Shown in pieces: positions 23,676-33,456 of a stretch of DNA of 64,000 nt; the stretch's first letter is position 1; each line of letters begins with the position of its first letter. This DNA is from an uncultured Allobosea sp. (GTDB lineage: Bacteria; Pseudomonadota; Alphaproteobacteria; Rhizobiales; Beijerinckiaceae): assembly GCF_945957345.1 (NCBI RefSeq), contig NZ_CAMFKW010000004.1, positions 62,001-126,000 of the forward strand, given 5' to 3'. The position numbers and the translations under genes are program-made. Below the pieces are notes generated by a model. The model saw only the letters and a program-made list of their open reading frames with translations, searched no databases and was not told the origin of the DNA.

Positions 23676-25088
23676 TCAGAACATGTGAAGCGGCGGCTTC
23701 GCGCTGTCCGGCAGCAGCGCCTTGTAGGGCGTCCGAGTGAGACGCTTCTGGAAATCGGCCTTGGCCTGTTCCAGCAAGCCCGGCTCGACCAGCACGTCGG
23801 CGGCTACGCCGGCCATGATCTTGGCGACATGGACCATGCCCTTATGCGCCAGCGGCGACTGGCCATGGGCCGTCAACTGCCAGGAATGCCCGGGCGTGCC
23901 GATCGTATAGGTCGCGCCGCGCGCCTGCACCGTCGGCACGGCCCAGGAGACGTCGCCGACATCGGTCGAGCCCATCATGCGCGGCCCCGGGACTTCGCGG
24001 GGAGCGATCGTGTTGCAGAGGGGGAAGTCGGAGACCGGCAGTCCCGCACGGCGGAAGGCGCTTTCGATATGTGCCGGCGTCACGGTCTTCTGCATGCGCC
24101 TGGCGAAGGCGACATCCTCCGCATCGAAGGGCGGCGGGCCGAGCCGGTCGAAATTGCGCTGCATCGCATCTTCCAGCGGGGTGTTGGCGAGCAGGCTGCT
24201 CATCGCGCTGACGATCTCGTCGCTGACGGTGGTCTCGGTCATCAGGGCTGCGCCCTCGGCAATCTTCCGGACGCGGGCGACGAGCTCATGGACCTGCGAG
24301 ACCTCGGTCGCGCGCACGACATAGCGCAGCTTCGCCTTGGCCTGCACGACATTGGGCGCGATGCCGCCGGCATCCAGATAGGCGTAGTGGATGCGGGCAT
24401 CGCTCGGCATGTGCTCGCGCAGGTAGTTGACGCCGATGTTCATGAGCTCGGCGGCATCGAGCGCCGAACGGCCGAGATGGGGCGCTGCAGCGGCATGGCT
24501 CGCACGGCCGGCGAACTCGAAATCCATCGTGGTGTTGGCAAGCGAGATCGGCGCCGTAACCGCCGAGAAATCGGATGGGTGCCAGGAAATGGCGATGTCG
24601 ACATCGTCGAAGACACCTTCCTTGACCATGAAGGCCTTGCCGGCGCCGCCTTCCTCGGCCGGGCAGCCGTAATAGCGGACGCGGCCTTTCAGCCCGCGCT
24701 CGGCGAGGAAATCCTTGACCGCTGCGGCAGCCAGCATCGCGCCAGCACCCAGCAGGTTATGGCCGCATCCATGGCCGGCCGGCTGGTTCGGCAGCGGCTG
24801 GTGTTCGGAGACGCCGGGAGTCTGCGACAGTTCCGGCAGCGCATCATATTCGCCGAGGATGGCGATCACCGGGCCGTCTTCGCCGGCCTCGCCCATGACG
24901 GCGGTCGGCAATCCCGCAATGCCCGTCGCCACGCGAAACCCCTCGCGCTGCAACTGTGCGGCATGGGCCGCAGCCGACTTGACCTCGCGGTAGTTCAGCT
25001 CCGGCATCTCGAACACGCGGTCGCTCAGCTCGATATAGTCGGCTTGCTTGGAATCGACGATCGACCAGATTTTCTCAGCGTTCTGCAC
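23676..25088 (-). CDS. M20 family amidohydrolase, AbgB-like
   Basis: A 470-residue amidohydrolase resembling the B subunit of p-aminobenzoyl-glutamate hydrolase. Motifs: PAGHGCGHNLLGAGAM with metal-binding His (about residues 107-122), GCPAEEGGAGKAFM with the catalytic Glu (about 147), WHPSDFS, and GSTDVGDVSWAVP near the C-terminus (about 384). The start is GTG at 25088, with CGGGAGA upstream. No AbgA partner or AbgT transporter adjoins it, so it may act alone on another N-acyl-glutamate or peptide. It is convergent with the M24 gene and starts opposite the efflux operon. Confidence 0.85.
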   Translation of the reverse strand: MQNAEKIWSIVDSKQADYIELSDRVFEMPELNYREVKSAAAHAAQLQREGFRVATGIAGLPTAVMGEAGEDGPVIAILGEYDALPELSQTPGVSEHQPLPNQPAGHGCGHNLLGAGAMLAAAAVKDFLAERGLKGRVRYYGCPAEEGGAGKAFMVKEGVFDDVDIAISWHPSDFSAVTAPISLANTTMDFEFAGRASHAAAAPHLGRSALDAAELMNIGVNYLREHMPSDARIHYAYLDAGGIAPNVVQAKAKLRYVVRATEVSQVHELVARVRKIAEGAALMTETTVSDEIVSAMSSLLANTPLEDAMQRNFDRLGPPPFDAEDVAFARRMQKTVTPAHIESAFRRAGLPVSDFPLCNTIAPREVPGPRMMGSTDVGDVSWAVPTVQARGATYTIGTPGHSWQLTAHGQSPLAHKGMVHVAKIMAGVAADVLVEPGLLEQAKADFQKRLTRTPYKALLPDSAKPPLHMF

Positions 25089-25206
25089 AGTCTTCTCCCG
25101 AAATCGCGTCGTGCGTCTGCATGCTGTCGAAGGCCGCCCCCGCCCGCAATCGTCTGGCGCGCGCAGCCGTCCTGCATTCGGCAGCTACGCGGCCCGGGAG
25201 CCTCCT

Positions 25207-26760
25207 CTATTCCATGACCATGGTGTGGTCGTCGACCGGCGCGGCCGCCTCGCGGCGCGGCGTGCGCAGCAGGGCGAGGAAGGGCAAGGCCGCGAGGCAG
25301 AGGATCATCAAGAGCTTGAAGTCGTCGATATAGGCGATGATCGTCGCCTGACGCGTGATGACCTCATCGAGTGCGGCACGCCCGGCCAGCGTCGTCGGGT
25401 CCCAAGCATGCTTGATCGCCGGCATCTCGAAGATGCGGTTGAAGGGCGTCACGTAATTGGCGATCTCGGCATGGTTGACCTGCACGTTGCGGGTCAGCAG
25501 ATAGCTGACCAGCGAGATGCCGACGCTGGAACCGATATTGCGCGAGAGGTTGTAGAGGCCGGTGCCGTCGCCGCGATATTCCGCCGGCAGGGTCGCGAAG
25601 GTGATCGTCGTCAGCGGCACGAAGAGCAGGCCGAGGCCACCGCCCTGGACGAAGCCGGTCAGCATGATGCGGCTCTGCGAGACATCGGGCGTCCAGCCGG
25701 CCATGTCGTACATCGCCCAGGCGCTGACCAGGAAGCCGGCGCCCAGCAGAAGACGGATGTCGACCTTGCCGATCAACCGGCCGACCATGAACATGCAGGC
25801 CATCGTGCCGAGCCCGCGCGGGCCCATGACGATGCCGGCGGTCACCACGGGATAGCCGAGCAGCGTCTGCAGGAAGGGCGTCAACAGCGCCAGCGAGGCG
25901 AGGTAGCAGATGCCGACGATGAAGATGAAGATCAGGCCGACATTGAAGTTCCGGTCGAGGAAGAGCCGCGGCTTGATGAAGGAGTTCTCGGCCGTGAAGG
26001 TGTGCACGACGAGGACATAGAGCGCCGCGACGCAGATTGCCGCCTCGACGATGATCTCCAGCGAGTCGAACCAGTCGAGCTGGGCGCCGCGATCGAGGAA
26101 GAGCTGGAGCGCGCCGATCGCGATGCTGAGCGCGCCGAAGCCGGTCCAGTCGAGCTTCGCGAGCGCGCTCGCCTTGGTCTCGGTGACGAAGATCGAGACG
26201 CCGGCCAGCGCCAGGATGCCGAGCGGGAGGTTGATGTAGAACACCCAGCGCCAGGAGATGTTCTCGGTCAGCCAGCCGCCGAGCACCGGGCCGAGCACCG
26301 GGCCGACCATGACGGATATGCCGAACAGAGCCATGGCGGAGCCGCGTTCCTCCGGCGTGTAGATGTCGAGCAGGATGCTCTGCGAGAGCGGCACGAGCGA
26401 GGCGCCGAAGAAGCCCTGCATCAGCCGGAAGCCGACGATCTGGGTCAGCGACTGCGCCGCCCCGCACAGGATCGAGGCGACGACGAAGCCGATGATCGCG
26501 GCCGACAGCACGCGCTTGCGGCCGAAACGCGCCGCGAGGAAGCCCGAGGGCGGCGTCATGATCGCGGCGGCGACGATATAGGAGGTCAGGACCCAGTTGA
26601 TCTGGTCCGCGCTCGCCGAGACGCTGCCCTGGATATAGGGCAGCGCGACATTGGCGATGGTGGTGTCCAGCGCCTGCATGATCACCGCAAGGATCACGCA
26701 GGCGGTGATGGCGCCGCGATTGGCGACGGGCGCTGCAGCCGGGATAGCGGCATTGGCCAT
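25207..26760 (-). CDS. emrB: DHA2 family MFS drug efflux permease, EmrB-like
   Basis: A 517-residue inner-membrane transporter with about fourteen helices. MFS motif A is GFLAARFGRKRVL (about residue 64), motif C is GPVLGPVLGGWLTENISW (quoted in part, about 148-165), and the N-terminal QALDTTIANVALP is the DHA2 signature. The ATG at 26760 is chosen since an upstream extension would lie in emrA. It follows emrA by 20 bp. With EmrA it should form a proton-driven tripartite pump with an outer-membrane channel encoded elsewhere. Confidence 0.9.
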   Translation of the reverse strand: MANAAIPAAAPVANRGAITACVILAVIMQALDTTIANVALPYIQGSVSASADQINWVLTSYIVAAAIMTPPSGFLAARFGRKRVLSAAIIGFVVASILCGAAQSLTQIVGFRLMQGFFGASLVPLSQSILLDIYTPEERGSAMALFGISVMVGPVLGPVLGGWLTENISWRWVFYINLPLGILALAGVSIFVTETKASALAKLDWTGFGALSIAIGALQLFLDRGAQLDWFDSLEIIVEAAICVAALYVLVVHTFTAENSFIKPRLFLDRNFNVGLIFIFIVGICYLASLALLTPFLQTLLGYPVVTAGIVMGPRGLGTMACMFMVGRLIGKVDIRLLLGAGFLVSAWAMYDMAGWTPDVSQSRIMLTGFVQGGGLGLLFVPLTTITFATLPAEYRGDGTGLYNLSRNIGSSVGISLVSYLLTRNVQVNHAEIANYVTPFNRIFEMPAIKHAWDPTTLAGRAALDEVITRQATIIAYIDDFKLLMILCLAALPFLALLRTPRREAAAPVDDHTMVME

Positions 26761-26780
26761 GGCCAGCCTCTTCTTACCTG

Positions 26781-28007
26781 TTACTTGCCGACCGCCTCGC
26801 TGACGAAGCTTGGCAGGCCGCGGGCGTGGCCGGTATCGACGTCGAGCGTCACGCTCATGCCGGCGCGCAATTGCGGCTGGTCCGGCGGCGTTTCGATCTT
26901 CACGCGCATGGCGATGCGCTGGACGACCTTGACCCAGTTGCCGCTGGTGTTCTGCGCCGGCAGCAGCGAGAAGCTCGCGGCCGAGGCCGGGCTGATGCTG
27001 TCGACCGAGCCCCTCCAAACGGCGCCTGGATAGGTATCGACATAGACTTCGGCTTCCTGGCCGGGCTTCACCCAGGTGAGCTCGGTCTCCTTCGGATTCG
27101 CCTGGATCCAGACATGGTCGGTCGAGACCAGGCTGAAGGCATTGGTCGCGGCTTCCAGATACTGGCCCTTCTGGAGCGAGGGCACGTTGGTGACGACGCC
27201 GTTCATCGGCGCGCGGACCGTCGTGTGGTCGAGCTGGCGCTGTGCCTCGGCCCGGGCCGCCACTGCATCCTTGTAACGCGGGTGGTCCTCGACCGGCGCA
27301 TCGGGCTTGCCGTTGAGATTCGCGGCGATGCCGGCGAGCTGGCTTTCGAGCTGGGCGAGCTTCAGTCGGGCGCCGTCGAGATCATGCTTGGCCTGATCGA
27401 AGGTCGCCTGCGAGGCGACCGATTTGGTGGCGAGATCCTGCTGGCGCTTGAAGGTGGTCTCGTAGAAGGCGATGTCGGTATGCGCCTGCTCGATCTGGCT
27501 CTGCATGCCCTTGTAGCTAGCCTTCAGGGCTTCGAGATCGTTGTGGACGATGCCGATCTGGGCGTCCGTCCGCTCCAGCGCGAAGCGGAACTGCCGGTCG
27601 TCGAGCCGGAACAGCACGTCGCCGGCCTTGACCACTTGATTGTCGCGGACGTCGATCTCGCCGACGATGCCGGCCACATCGGTCGAGATACCCAGGATAT
27701 CCGCCTGGACATAAGCGTTGTCGGTCGACATCACTCGTCCGCCGGTGACGTAATAATAGCCGCCGGCGATCAGCGCGATCGGCAAGAGCGCGAAGAGTAC
27801 GAGGCGCGTGCGGTTTCGCCGATGGCGCGGCGCCGGACCGGGCATGACCTTTACGGGCATTTCCGGCTTTGTCTCCGGCGCTTCCTTCGCGATCGTCTCG
27901 GCGCGGGCTTTCGGCTCGAACTGCCGGATTTCCGCTCCGCTGCCCGAAGAGCCGGGCTCGGTCTCCTCGCGGGCGGTCGCTTCCGTATTCCTGGCTGCGT
28001 CATCCAT
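26781..28007 (-). CDS. emrA: HlyD family membrane fusion protein, EmrA-like
   Basis: A 408-residue periplasmic adaptor. An N-terminal cytosolic tail rich in Glu and Pro is followed by one membrane helix (about residues 66-88, LVLFALLPIALIAGGYYYVTGG), then the lipoyl half-motifs (GIVGEIDVRDNQVVKAGDVL), a long alpha-helical hairpin (about 150-260) and the beta-barrel with APMNGVVTNVPSLQKGQYL. Its start overlaps the stop of marR by 8 bases. The cytosolic tail is longer than in E. coli EmrA. Confidence 0.88.
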   Translation of the reverse strand: MDDAARNTEATAREETEPGSSGSGAEIRQFEPKARAETIAKEAPETKPEMPVKVMPGPAPRHRRNRTRLVLFALLPIALIAGGYYYVTGGRVMSTDNAYVQADILGISTDVAGIVGEIDVRDNQVVKAGDVLFRLDDRQFRFALERTDAQIGIVHNDLEALKASYKGMQSQIEQAHTDIAFYETTFKRQQDLATKSVASQATFDQAKHDLDGARLKLAQLESQLAGIAANLNGKPDAPVEDHPRYKDAVAARAEAQRQLDHTTVRAPMNGVVTNVPSLQKGQYLEAATNAFSLVSTDHVWIQANPKETELTWVKPGQEAEVYVDTYPGAVWRGSVDSISPASAASFSLLPAQNTSGNWVKVVQRIAMRVKIETPPDQPQLRAGMSVTLDVDTGHARGLPSFVSEAVGK

Positions 28008-28479
28008 TTGGGGCCTGCCTTTCGGCCACCGGCATCTGGCAGGCGGCCGTGAGATTCGCTTTCATCCGACCCAGCGTCTCGAGAAGCTGCTCGCGCTCGG
28101 CCAGCGGAATGTCGTCGAATGCTTCCGCGCGCGTAACGTCGCCGAGCGCGCGCAGCTCCGTCAGCTTCGGCCGGGCCTTCTCGGTGAGGTAGAGTTGCCA
28201 GATGCGCCGGTCGGTGGCGTGCGGGCGGCGCTCGGCTAGTCCGCAGCTTTCGAGCTTGTCGACAATGCGGCCGACCGTGATCGGCTCCACCTCCATCAGT
28301 TCGGCCAGGGCGCCCTGCTGGATGCCGGCATTCTGGTCGAGATACGCCAGCACCTGCCATTGCGAGCGCGTCAATCCGGAATCGCGGGCGTGCTGCTCGA
28401 AACGCTTGCGCAGGAGGCGCGCGACGTCATGGAGCAGGAAACCGACCGTCGGCGACGGTTTCTTAGGCGTGCTGATCAT
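28000..28479 (-). CDS. MarR family transcriptional regulator
   Basis: A 159-residue winged-helix regulator: helices around RKRFEQHARDSGLTRSQWQVL, recognition region GALAELMEVEPITVGRIVDKLE (quoted in part) and the wing LAERRPHATDRRIWQLYLT. It heads the marR-emrA-emrB operon and probably represses it until an effector such as an aromatic acid or antimicrobial binds. The upstream 28480-28515 segment is AT-rich (a TATAGACT-like -10 on the minus strand lies almost against the ATG), suggesting a very short leader. Confidence 0.87.
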   Translation of the reverse strand: MISTPKKPSPTVGFLLHDVARLLRKRFEQHARDSGLTRSQWQVLAYLDQNAGIQQGALAELMEVEPITVGRIVDKLESCGLAERRPHATDRRIWQLYLTEKARPKLTELRALGDVTRAEAFDDIPLAEREQLLETLGRMKANLTAACQMPVAERQAPNG

Positions 28480-28640
28480 AAGCTAGTCTATAAAATTCGC
28501 GCGACCGAGCGTCAACGCACCTTTTGACGCAGGGGCAATTCCGGAGGCGCATGCGCAGGCGTCGCGCGGAGGGTGCGCACAAGCATCCGCCCGTCTGGAT
28601 TCCCAATGGACAATCAGCCCGTATCAGGCCGTTTCCGGCC

Positions 28641-29861
28641 CTAGCGCTTCAGCGCCGCCCGCAAATCCTTGACCTGCCCCGCCGTCACGGGCGGCGCGGC
28701 ATTGCCCCAGCTGTTGCGGACATAGGTCAGCACGTTCGCGACATCGGCATCGTCGAGATTCCAGCCGAAGGAGGGCATGGCGGGCGTCGTCGGCCGCGCG
28801 GCGGTGGAGACCGCCTGGCTGCCTTGCAGCACGACGCGGATCAGCGAGGTCGGATCGGTGCTGTTGATCACCGGGGCCTTGGCCAGCGTCGCGAACAGTG
28901 CAGCCTGGCCAGCACCGGTGGAGTTGTGGCAGGCCGAGCAGCGGTCGAGATAGATCGCCTTGCCAGCAGCCATGGCGGCATCGTTTGCGGCAAGCGGCTG
29001 CGGAGCCGGGGCGCCGTCGCCCTTGACGTCCTTGAGATAGGTCGCGACCGCTTGGAGATCGGCATCGGCCCATTTGCTGGTCGATTGCGTGATCGCTTCC
29101 GCCATCGGTCCCGAGGCGATGTCGAAGCGGTTCGCGCCAGTCTTGAGATAGGCGACGATGTCATCGGCAGACCAGCTACCCAGGCCCTTGTGCGGATCGT
29201 TGGTCAGGTCGGGCGCGTACCAGCTCTGGAGATTGCCACCGCGCAGGAACTCTCCGGTCTTGTCGGCGCCGGTCAGGCTCTTCGGCGTATGGCAGGTGCC
29301 GCAATGGCCGGCTCCGTTGACGAGATAGGCGCCGCGGTTCCAGGCGGCCGATTTTGCCGGATCGGGCTTAAATTCCTGCGGTGAGAAATTGAGCCAGTTC
29401 CAGCCGACCATCGAGGTCCGGATGCTGAACGGGAAGGGCAATTGGTTCGAGACGACGCGGTTCGAGACGGGCTCGACCTTCTGGAAATAGGCCCAGAGAT
29501 CGGCGATGTCCGCTTCCTTCAGCGTCGAATAGGCGGGGTAGGGCATGGCCGGGTAGAGGCGCTTGCCGTTCTTGCCGATGCCGGTCTTCAGGGCGCTGCG
29601 GAAATCGGCGTAGCTCCAGCTCCCGATGCCGGTCGCGGGATCGGGCGTGATGTTGGAGGGCACCAGCGCGCCGAAGGGTGTCTGTAATGGCAGGCCGCCG
29701 GCGAATGGCTTGCCGCCCGGCCTGGTGTGGCAGGCGGAGCAATCGGCCAGAACCGCCTGGTAGCGCCCGGCCTCGATGCGATCGAACAGGTCGGAGGCGA
29801 AGCCCTTCGCGCCGAGGATGGTGGCGGCTGCAAGGCCGGCGATGAGCGCTGCCTTCTTCAT
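28641..29861 (-). CDS. tri-haem cytochrome c subunit of a membrane dehydrogenase
   Basis: A 406-residue exported cytochrome c. After a signal peptide (residues 1-22) there are three haem sites: CSACH at 41-45, CGTCH in mid-protein (about 186) and CSACH near 310. This matches the cytochrome subunit of gluconate, 2-ketogluconate, sorbitol and alcohol dehydrogenases, which passes electrons from the flavoprotein to ubiquinone at the outer face of the inner membrane. Its ATG overlaps the stop of the GMC subunit gene (ATGA at 29858-29861). Confidence 0.9.
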   Translation of the reverse strand: MKKAALIAGLAAATILGAKGFASDLFDRIEAGRYQAVLADCSACHTRPGGKPFAGGLPLQTPFGALVPSNITPDPATGIGSWSYADFRSALKTGIGKNGKRLYPAMPYPAYSTLKEADIADLWAYFQKVEPVSNRVVSNQLPFPFSIRTSMVGWNWLNFSPQEFKPDPAKSAAWNRGAYLVNGAGHCGTCHTPKSLTGADKTGEFLRGGNLQSWYAPDLTNDPHKGLGSWSADDIVAYLKTGANRFDIASGPMAEAITQSTSKWADADLQAVATYLKDVKGDGAPAPQPLAANDAAMAAGKAIYLDRCSACHNSTGAGQAALFATLAKAPVINSTDPTSLIRVVLQGSQAVSTAARPTTPAMPSFGWNLDDADVANVLTYVRNSWGNAAPPVTAGQVKDLRAALKR

Positions 29862-31621
29862 GCTTCCACCAGCTTGCCGGGGTTCTTCAGGTAGTGGTTG
29901 CGGATCGAATCCGCCGCCCAGTAGGCGAGGGCGCCGACCGGCCCGGTCGGGTTCTTGCCGGCATTCTGCGGGAAGGCGGAGGCGCCGATGACGAAGACGT
30001 TCGGCACGTCCCAGGCCTGGAGATGGCGGTTGACCGCGCTGGTCTTCGGATCCGCCCCCATGATCGCGCCGCCGGTATTGTGCGTGCTCTGGTAGGGCAC
30101 GGAGTTCCAGCCCTTCTGCTGCTTGCCGACCACGACCTGCTTGCCGCCGAGCGCGTCGGCGATCTCCTTCATGCGGTCGCTGACCCAGTTCGACATGCGG
30201 ATGTCGTTGTCGGGGAAGTCGAAGGTGACACGCAGCAGCGGCCGGCCGAACCGGTCCTTGTAGGTCGGATCAAGGTCGAGATAGTTGCCGCGCGTCGCGT
30301 AGGAGGAACCCTGCGACGAGAAGGTCAGCGTGTTGTTGTAGTATTGCTTCGTCGCCTCCTTCCAGGCAGCGCCCCAGCGCGGCGTACCCGGCGGCACCGG
30401 ACGGTACTGGATCGGGCGGCCATTGGTCGGAATGCAGTTGATGCCCGCGCCGCCGACGAAATTCAGCGGGCCATGGTCGAAGGCATCGCCATTGTAGTCG
30501 TCCACCGTTTGGCCAAGCGCGCCGGCCGCGATGAACGGGTTCATCGACTTGCCTTCGAAGAAGACCTGCGCCGAGGCATTGGTCTGGTAGCAGTAGTTGC
30601 GCCCGACGACGCCTTCGCCGCTCGCGGGATCATAGGGCTTGCCGATGCCGGAGAGCAGCATCAGCCGGACATTGAACAGGCCGTAGGCGTTGAGCAGGAC
30701 GAGATCGGCCGGCTGCTCGAAGATCTCGCCGTTGACGTCGATATAGGTGACACCGGTCGCGGTCTTGCCGTCGGCCGCGAGGTTGATCTTGAGCACCTCG
30801 CATTCGGTGCGGGCCTCGAAATTCGACTTGCGCATCAGAACCGGCAGAACGGTCGTATGTGCGCTCGATTTCGAATAGTTGGCGCAGCCGAAGCGCTCGC
30901 AGAAGCCGCAGGCCGTGCATTGGCCCATCGCGATGCCCAGTGGATTGACATAGGCGCCGGAGAGGTTGGCCGAGGGCGTCGGGAACGGGTGCAGGCCCTT
31001 CGAGCGCGCCGCTTCCGCGAAGAGCGTCGGCGCATAGGTCATCTGCATCGGCGGCAGCGGGTATTCGCGCTTTCGCGACCCCTCGAACGGGTTGCCACCG
31101 GCCTGGATCGCGCCGTTCAGGTTCCCGGCCTTGCCGGAGATGCCGCAGAGATATTCGAAGCGGTCGAAGGCGCCTTCCAGCTCGTCATAGGTGACACCCC
31201 AGTCCTGCACCTGAAGCTCGGACAGCCTGTCCGCGCCATAGCGCTCGGTGAGATGGGTCTTCAGCACAAAATCGCTCGGAAAGAAGCGCCAGGTGTGGCC
31301 GTTCCAGTGCGTGCCGGCGCCGCCGACGCCGGTGCCGGGCAGGAAGGAGCCGTAGTCGCGCATGGGCAGGGCCGTCTGCGAGACGTTGTTGCGCATGGTC
31401 ATCGCCTCCTGTGCCGGCTGCAGGAACAGGTCCTTGCGTACTGCGTAGCGCAACTCGTCGGGAGCGTAGGCGACGTTGAAATCGGTCGCCGTGTCGCGCC
31501 AGGGGCCGCGCTCGATCGCGACGACCTCGAGGCCGGCATCGGTCAGCTCATGCGCGAGGATCGAGCCGGTCCAGCCGAGCCCGACGATGACGACGTCCTT
31601 GCGGGGGAGTTTCCGGGCCAT
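29858..31621 (-). CDS. GMC family FAD oxidoreductase (gluconate 2-dehydrogenase-type large subunit)
   Basis: A 587-residue flavoprotein. The FAD-binding motif VIVGLGWTGSILAHEL is at residues 11-26 with the closing acidic IERG near 36. The catalytic His/Asn region is THNTGGAIMGADP (about 506) and FPQNAGKNPTGPVGALAYWA (quoted, about 545). A cysteine-rich ACGFCERFGC stretch (about 240-249) may bind an Fe-S cluster, as in fructose and gluconate dehydrogenases. No signal peptide is seen; export is presumably with the Tat-signalled small subunit. The sugar or sugar-acid substrate cannot be fixed from sequence. Confidence 0.88.
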   Translation of the reverse strand: MARKLPRKDVVIVGLGWTGSILAHELTDAGLEVVAIERGPWRDTATDFNVAYAPDELRYAVRKDLFLQPAQEAMTMRNNVSQTALPMRDYGSFLPGTGVGGAGTHWNGHTWRFFPSDFVLKTHLTERYGADRLSELQVQDWGVTYDELEGAFDRFEYLCGISGKAGNLNGAIQAGGNPFEGSRKREYPLPPMQMTYAPTLFAEAARSKGLHPFPTPSANLSGAYVNPLGIAMGQCTACGFCERFGCANYSKSSAHTTVLPVLMRKSNFEARTECEVLKINLAADGKTATGVTYIDVNGEIFEQPADLVLLNAYGLFNVRLMLLSGIGKPYDPASGEGVVGRNYCYQTNASAQVFFEGKSMNPFIAAGALGQTVDDYNGDAFDHGPLNFVGGAGINCIPTNGRPIQYRPVPPGTPRWGAAWKEATKQYYNNTLTFSSQGSSYATRGNYLDLDPTYKDRFGRPLLRVTFDFPDNDIRMSNWVSDRMKEIADALGGKQVVVGKQQKGWNSVPYQSTHNTGGAIMGADPKTSAVNRHLQAWDVPNVFVIGASAFPQNAGKNPTGPVGALAYWAADSIRNHYLKNPGKLVEA

Positions 31622-31624
31622 GTC

Positions 31625-32380
31625 TCAGTTCCCGCTCGTCTTGTCGCCGGTCTTCCATTCCGGCCGCCCGGCGATCGACAGGGGCGGCAGCGAGAAGGGC
31701 TTGTTATGGGCCGTGATGTAGTCGCGGTAATCGTAGCGGGCGCCGGGAAAGCCGATGAATTTCCAGCCGGCCATGTCCTTGTTGCCGCCATAGATCGGGT
31801 CGGCGAAGAAGCCTTCCATCGTGTTCTGCAGCACGAGATTGAAGAAGCCGGCGGCCGACTTGTACTCGACCTTGCCGGCTTCGAAATCCCTGAGGACCTG
31901 ATCCTGCTCGGCGGCGGCGAGATCAAAGAAACTTTTGCCGGCGAACCGCGCCTGCGTGTGCTTGTTCAGCGCGGCGAGGCCGGCCTTGTAACGTGCGGCC
32001 GGCGCCTCGGCACCTTGATAGCCTTGCGTCGGCAGGCCGGCGGCAAAGGGGCCTTGCGTATAGAGCCGGTCGGACATGCCGTAGCTGCCGGCAAGCTGGC
32101 GGTCGATGAAGCTGGCGCAGCCTGCGTCCTTGCCGCCGATGCTCAGTTCATCGGCCGGAATCAAGCGGTCGACGATCGCCTCGACGGTGCGGGCTTCGTC
32201 CGGTGTCAGGACATACCAGCGACCGCCGGGCAAGGGCTCGGGCGGCAGGGCGGCGAAGGGTTTCCAAGGCAAGGTGCCGGAATGTTCGGCGGCGCGGGCG
32301 CCGGGAACCGAGGCGATCAGGACGAACAGGCCGGTGGAGGAGAGGAAGCGGCGCCGGGTGAACGAGGCGGTGGGCGGCAT
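31625..32380 (-). CDS. gluconate 2-dehydrogenase subunit 3 family protein
   Basis: A 251-residue small subunit. The N-terminus TRRRFLSSTGLFVLIASV is a twin-arginine signal with cleavage near ARAAEH (about residue 31). The family region includes EARTVEAIVDRLIPADEL and DAGCASFIDRQLAGSYG, then the C-terminal NTMEGFFADPIYGGNKDMAGWKFIGFPG (motif quoted in parts). The subunit acts as assembly and export partner for the flavoprotein. First gene of a three-gene operon, 3 bp before the GMC gene. Confidence 0.88.
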   Translation of the reverse strand: MPPTASFTRRRFLSSTGLFVLIASVPGARAAEHSGTLPWKPFAALPPEPLPGGRWYVLTPDEARTVEAIVDRLIPADELSIGGKDAGCASFIDRQLAGSYGMSDRLYTQGPFAAGLPTQGYQGAEAPAARYKAGLAALNKHTQARFAGKSFFDLAAAEQDQVLRDFEAGKVEYKSAAGFFNLVLQNTMEGFFADPIYGGNKDMAGWKFIGFPGARYDYRDYITAHNKPFSLPPLSIAGRPEWKTGDKTSGN

Positions 32381-32682
32381 CGGGCAGCCTTTTTTCGGTC
32401 GTCGCGCGCCCGGAGGGTGCCGGCCCCGCTGGGGACAGGCTCTGCCTCGGATCGGATGGGATCAACCGAAATACCCGCGCAGCTGCCATGCTCTGCATAC
32501 ATGGAACAATTCAAAAGTAGGCGGCGCGAAACCGGCTAGGCGCACTTCCGAATGCGCGGCGCTTTGAGGCCGGCGCCCAGCTTCGAGCGTGTTCGATTTA
32601 TTGGTGTATATTTTTCATAATTGACAAATTTTTGTTATATGAAATTCTTGTATCAAGATTTCTTCCGCCTTGCGCCGGACCC
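32381..32682. other. divergent intergenic region with AT-rich core
   Basis: About 300 bases between the gluconate-dehydrogenase operon and the formylglutamate-hydrolase-like gene. The segment 32588-32660 is strikingly AT-rich, with TTGACA at 32621-32626, but no -10 box at normal spacing is obvious. It probably holds the plus-strand promoter and a regulator site. No open frame in it looks real. Confidence 0.4.
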
Positions 32683-33456
32683 ATGCTTCTCGAGCCCGAC
32701 GAGCCGCACCCTGTTGGAAGCCGCCGCTGCGACGCGTCTTCACCGGTCGTCTTCATCTGCGAGCATGCGGGCAACCTGCTGCCGCGCCGCTGCGGCGATC
32801 TCGGCCTGTCCGAGCAGGACATGGCCCGCCATATCGCCTGGGATGTCGGTGCCTTCCGCGTCGCCGAATTGCTGGCCGAGCGCTTCGAGGCGCCGCTGCT
32901 CTGGCAGCGCTATTCGCGCCTCGTGATCGATTGCAACCGGCATCTGGGGGCGCCGAGCCTCATTCCCGAGACGAGCGAGGCAACGCAGATTCCGGGGAAT
33001 TTCCGGCTGTTCCAGAACGAGCGCCGCGCCCGGATCGCCGAGATCTGGCAGCCCTTCCAGGACGAGGTCGGCGCCTTGCTGGAGCGCCGTGCCGAGCGCG
33101 GCCTGCCGACCCTGCTCGTCGCGGTGCATAGCTTCACGCCGGTCTATCTCGGCCGGGCGCGGCCCTGGCATGTCGGCTTCCTGCCGGGCGCGATCGCTTG
33201 GCCGAGTCTGGCCCTCTACGATGCGCTGAAGCCGGGCGGGACGCTGACGGTCGCGCTCGATCAGCCTTACCGGATCGACGAATACGACCAGACGATCCCG
33301 GTCCATGGCGATGCCCGCCAGATTCCCTCGACCCTCGTCGAAATCCGCAACGATCTGATCGCGGACGAGGCGGGCTGCCTGGAATGGTGCGGGCTGCTCG
33401 GGGACGCGATCGACAGCGTCCTGGAAACGGCGGCGCCGGCCGCTGCGGCATTTTAG
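32683..33456 (+). CDS. N-formylglutamate amidohydrolase family protein
   Basis: A 257-residue hydrolase of the N-formylglutamate deformylase family. Landmarks are VVFICEHAGNLLPR (residues about 22-35), HIAWDVGAFRVAELL, SRLVIDCNRH (about 88) and VAVHSFTPVY (about 146), supplying the His and Glu/Asp metal ligands. HutG-type enzymes release formate or formamide and glutamate; this shorter branch often has unknown substrates. The ATG at 32683 is preferred to a TTG at 32632, which lies in the AT-rich promoter region. It is 124 bp before an M20 peptidase gene, with an intergenic repeat between. Confidence 0.83.
   Translation: MLLEPDEPHPVGSRRCDASSPVVFICEHAGNLLPRRCGDLGLSEQDMARHIAWDVGAFRVAELLAERFEAPLLWQRYSRLVIDCNRHLGAPSLIPETSEATQIPGNFRLFQNERRARIAEIWQPFQDEVGALLERRAERGLPTLLVAVHSFTPVYLGRARPWHVGFLPGAIAWPSLALYDALKPGGTLTVALDQPYRIDEYDQTIPVHGDARQIPSTLVEIRNDLIADEAGCLEWCGLLGDAIDSVLETAAPAAAAF

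Noticed and set aside
25048..27033. A 661-codon open frame on the plus strand.
   Set aside because: It is antisense to emrB, with a low-complexity, charge-rich product and no ribosome site.
29894..32539. An 881-codon open frame on the plus strand.
   Set aside because: It lies antisense to the GMC and small-subunit genes; GC-rich third positions keep the opposite strand open. The translation is Arg/Gly/Ala-rich with no domain.
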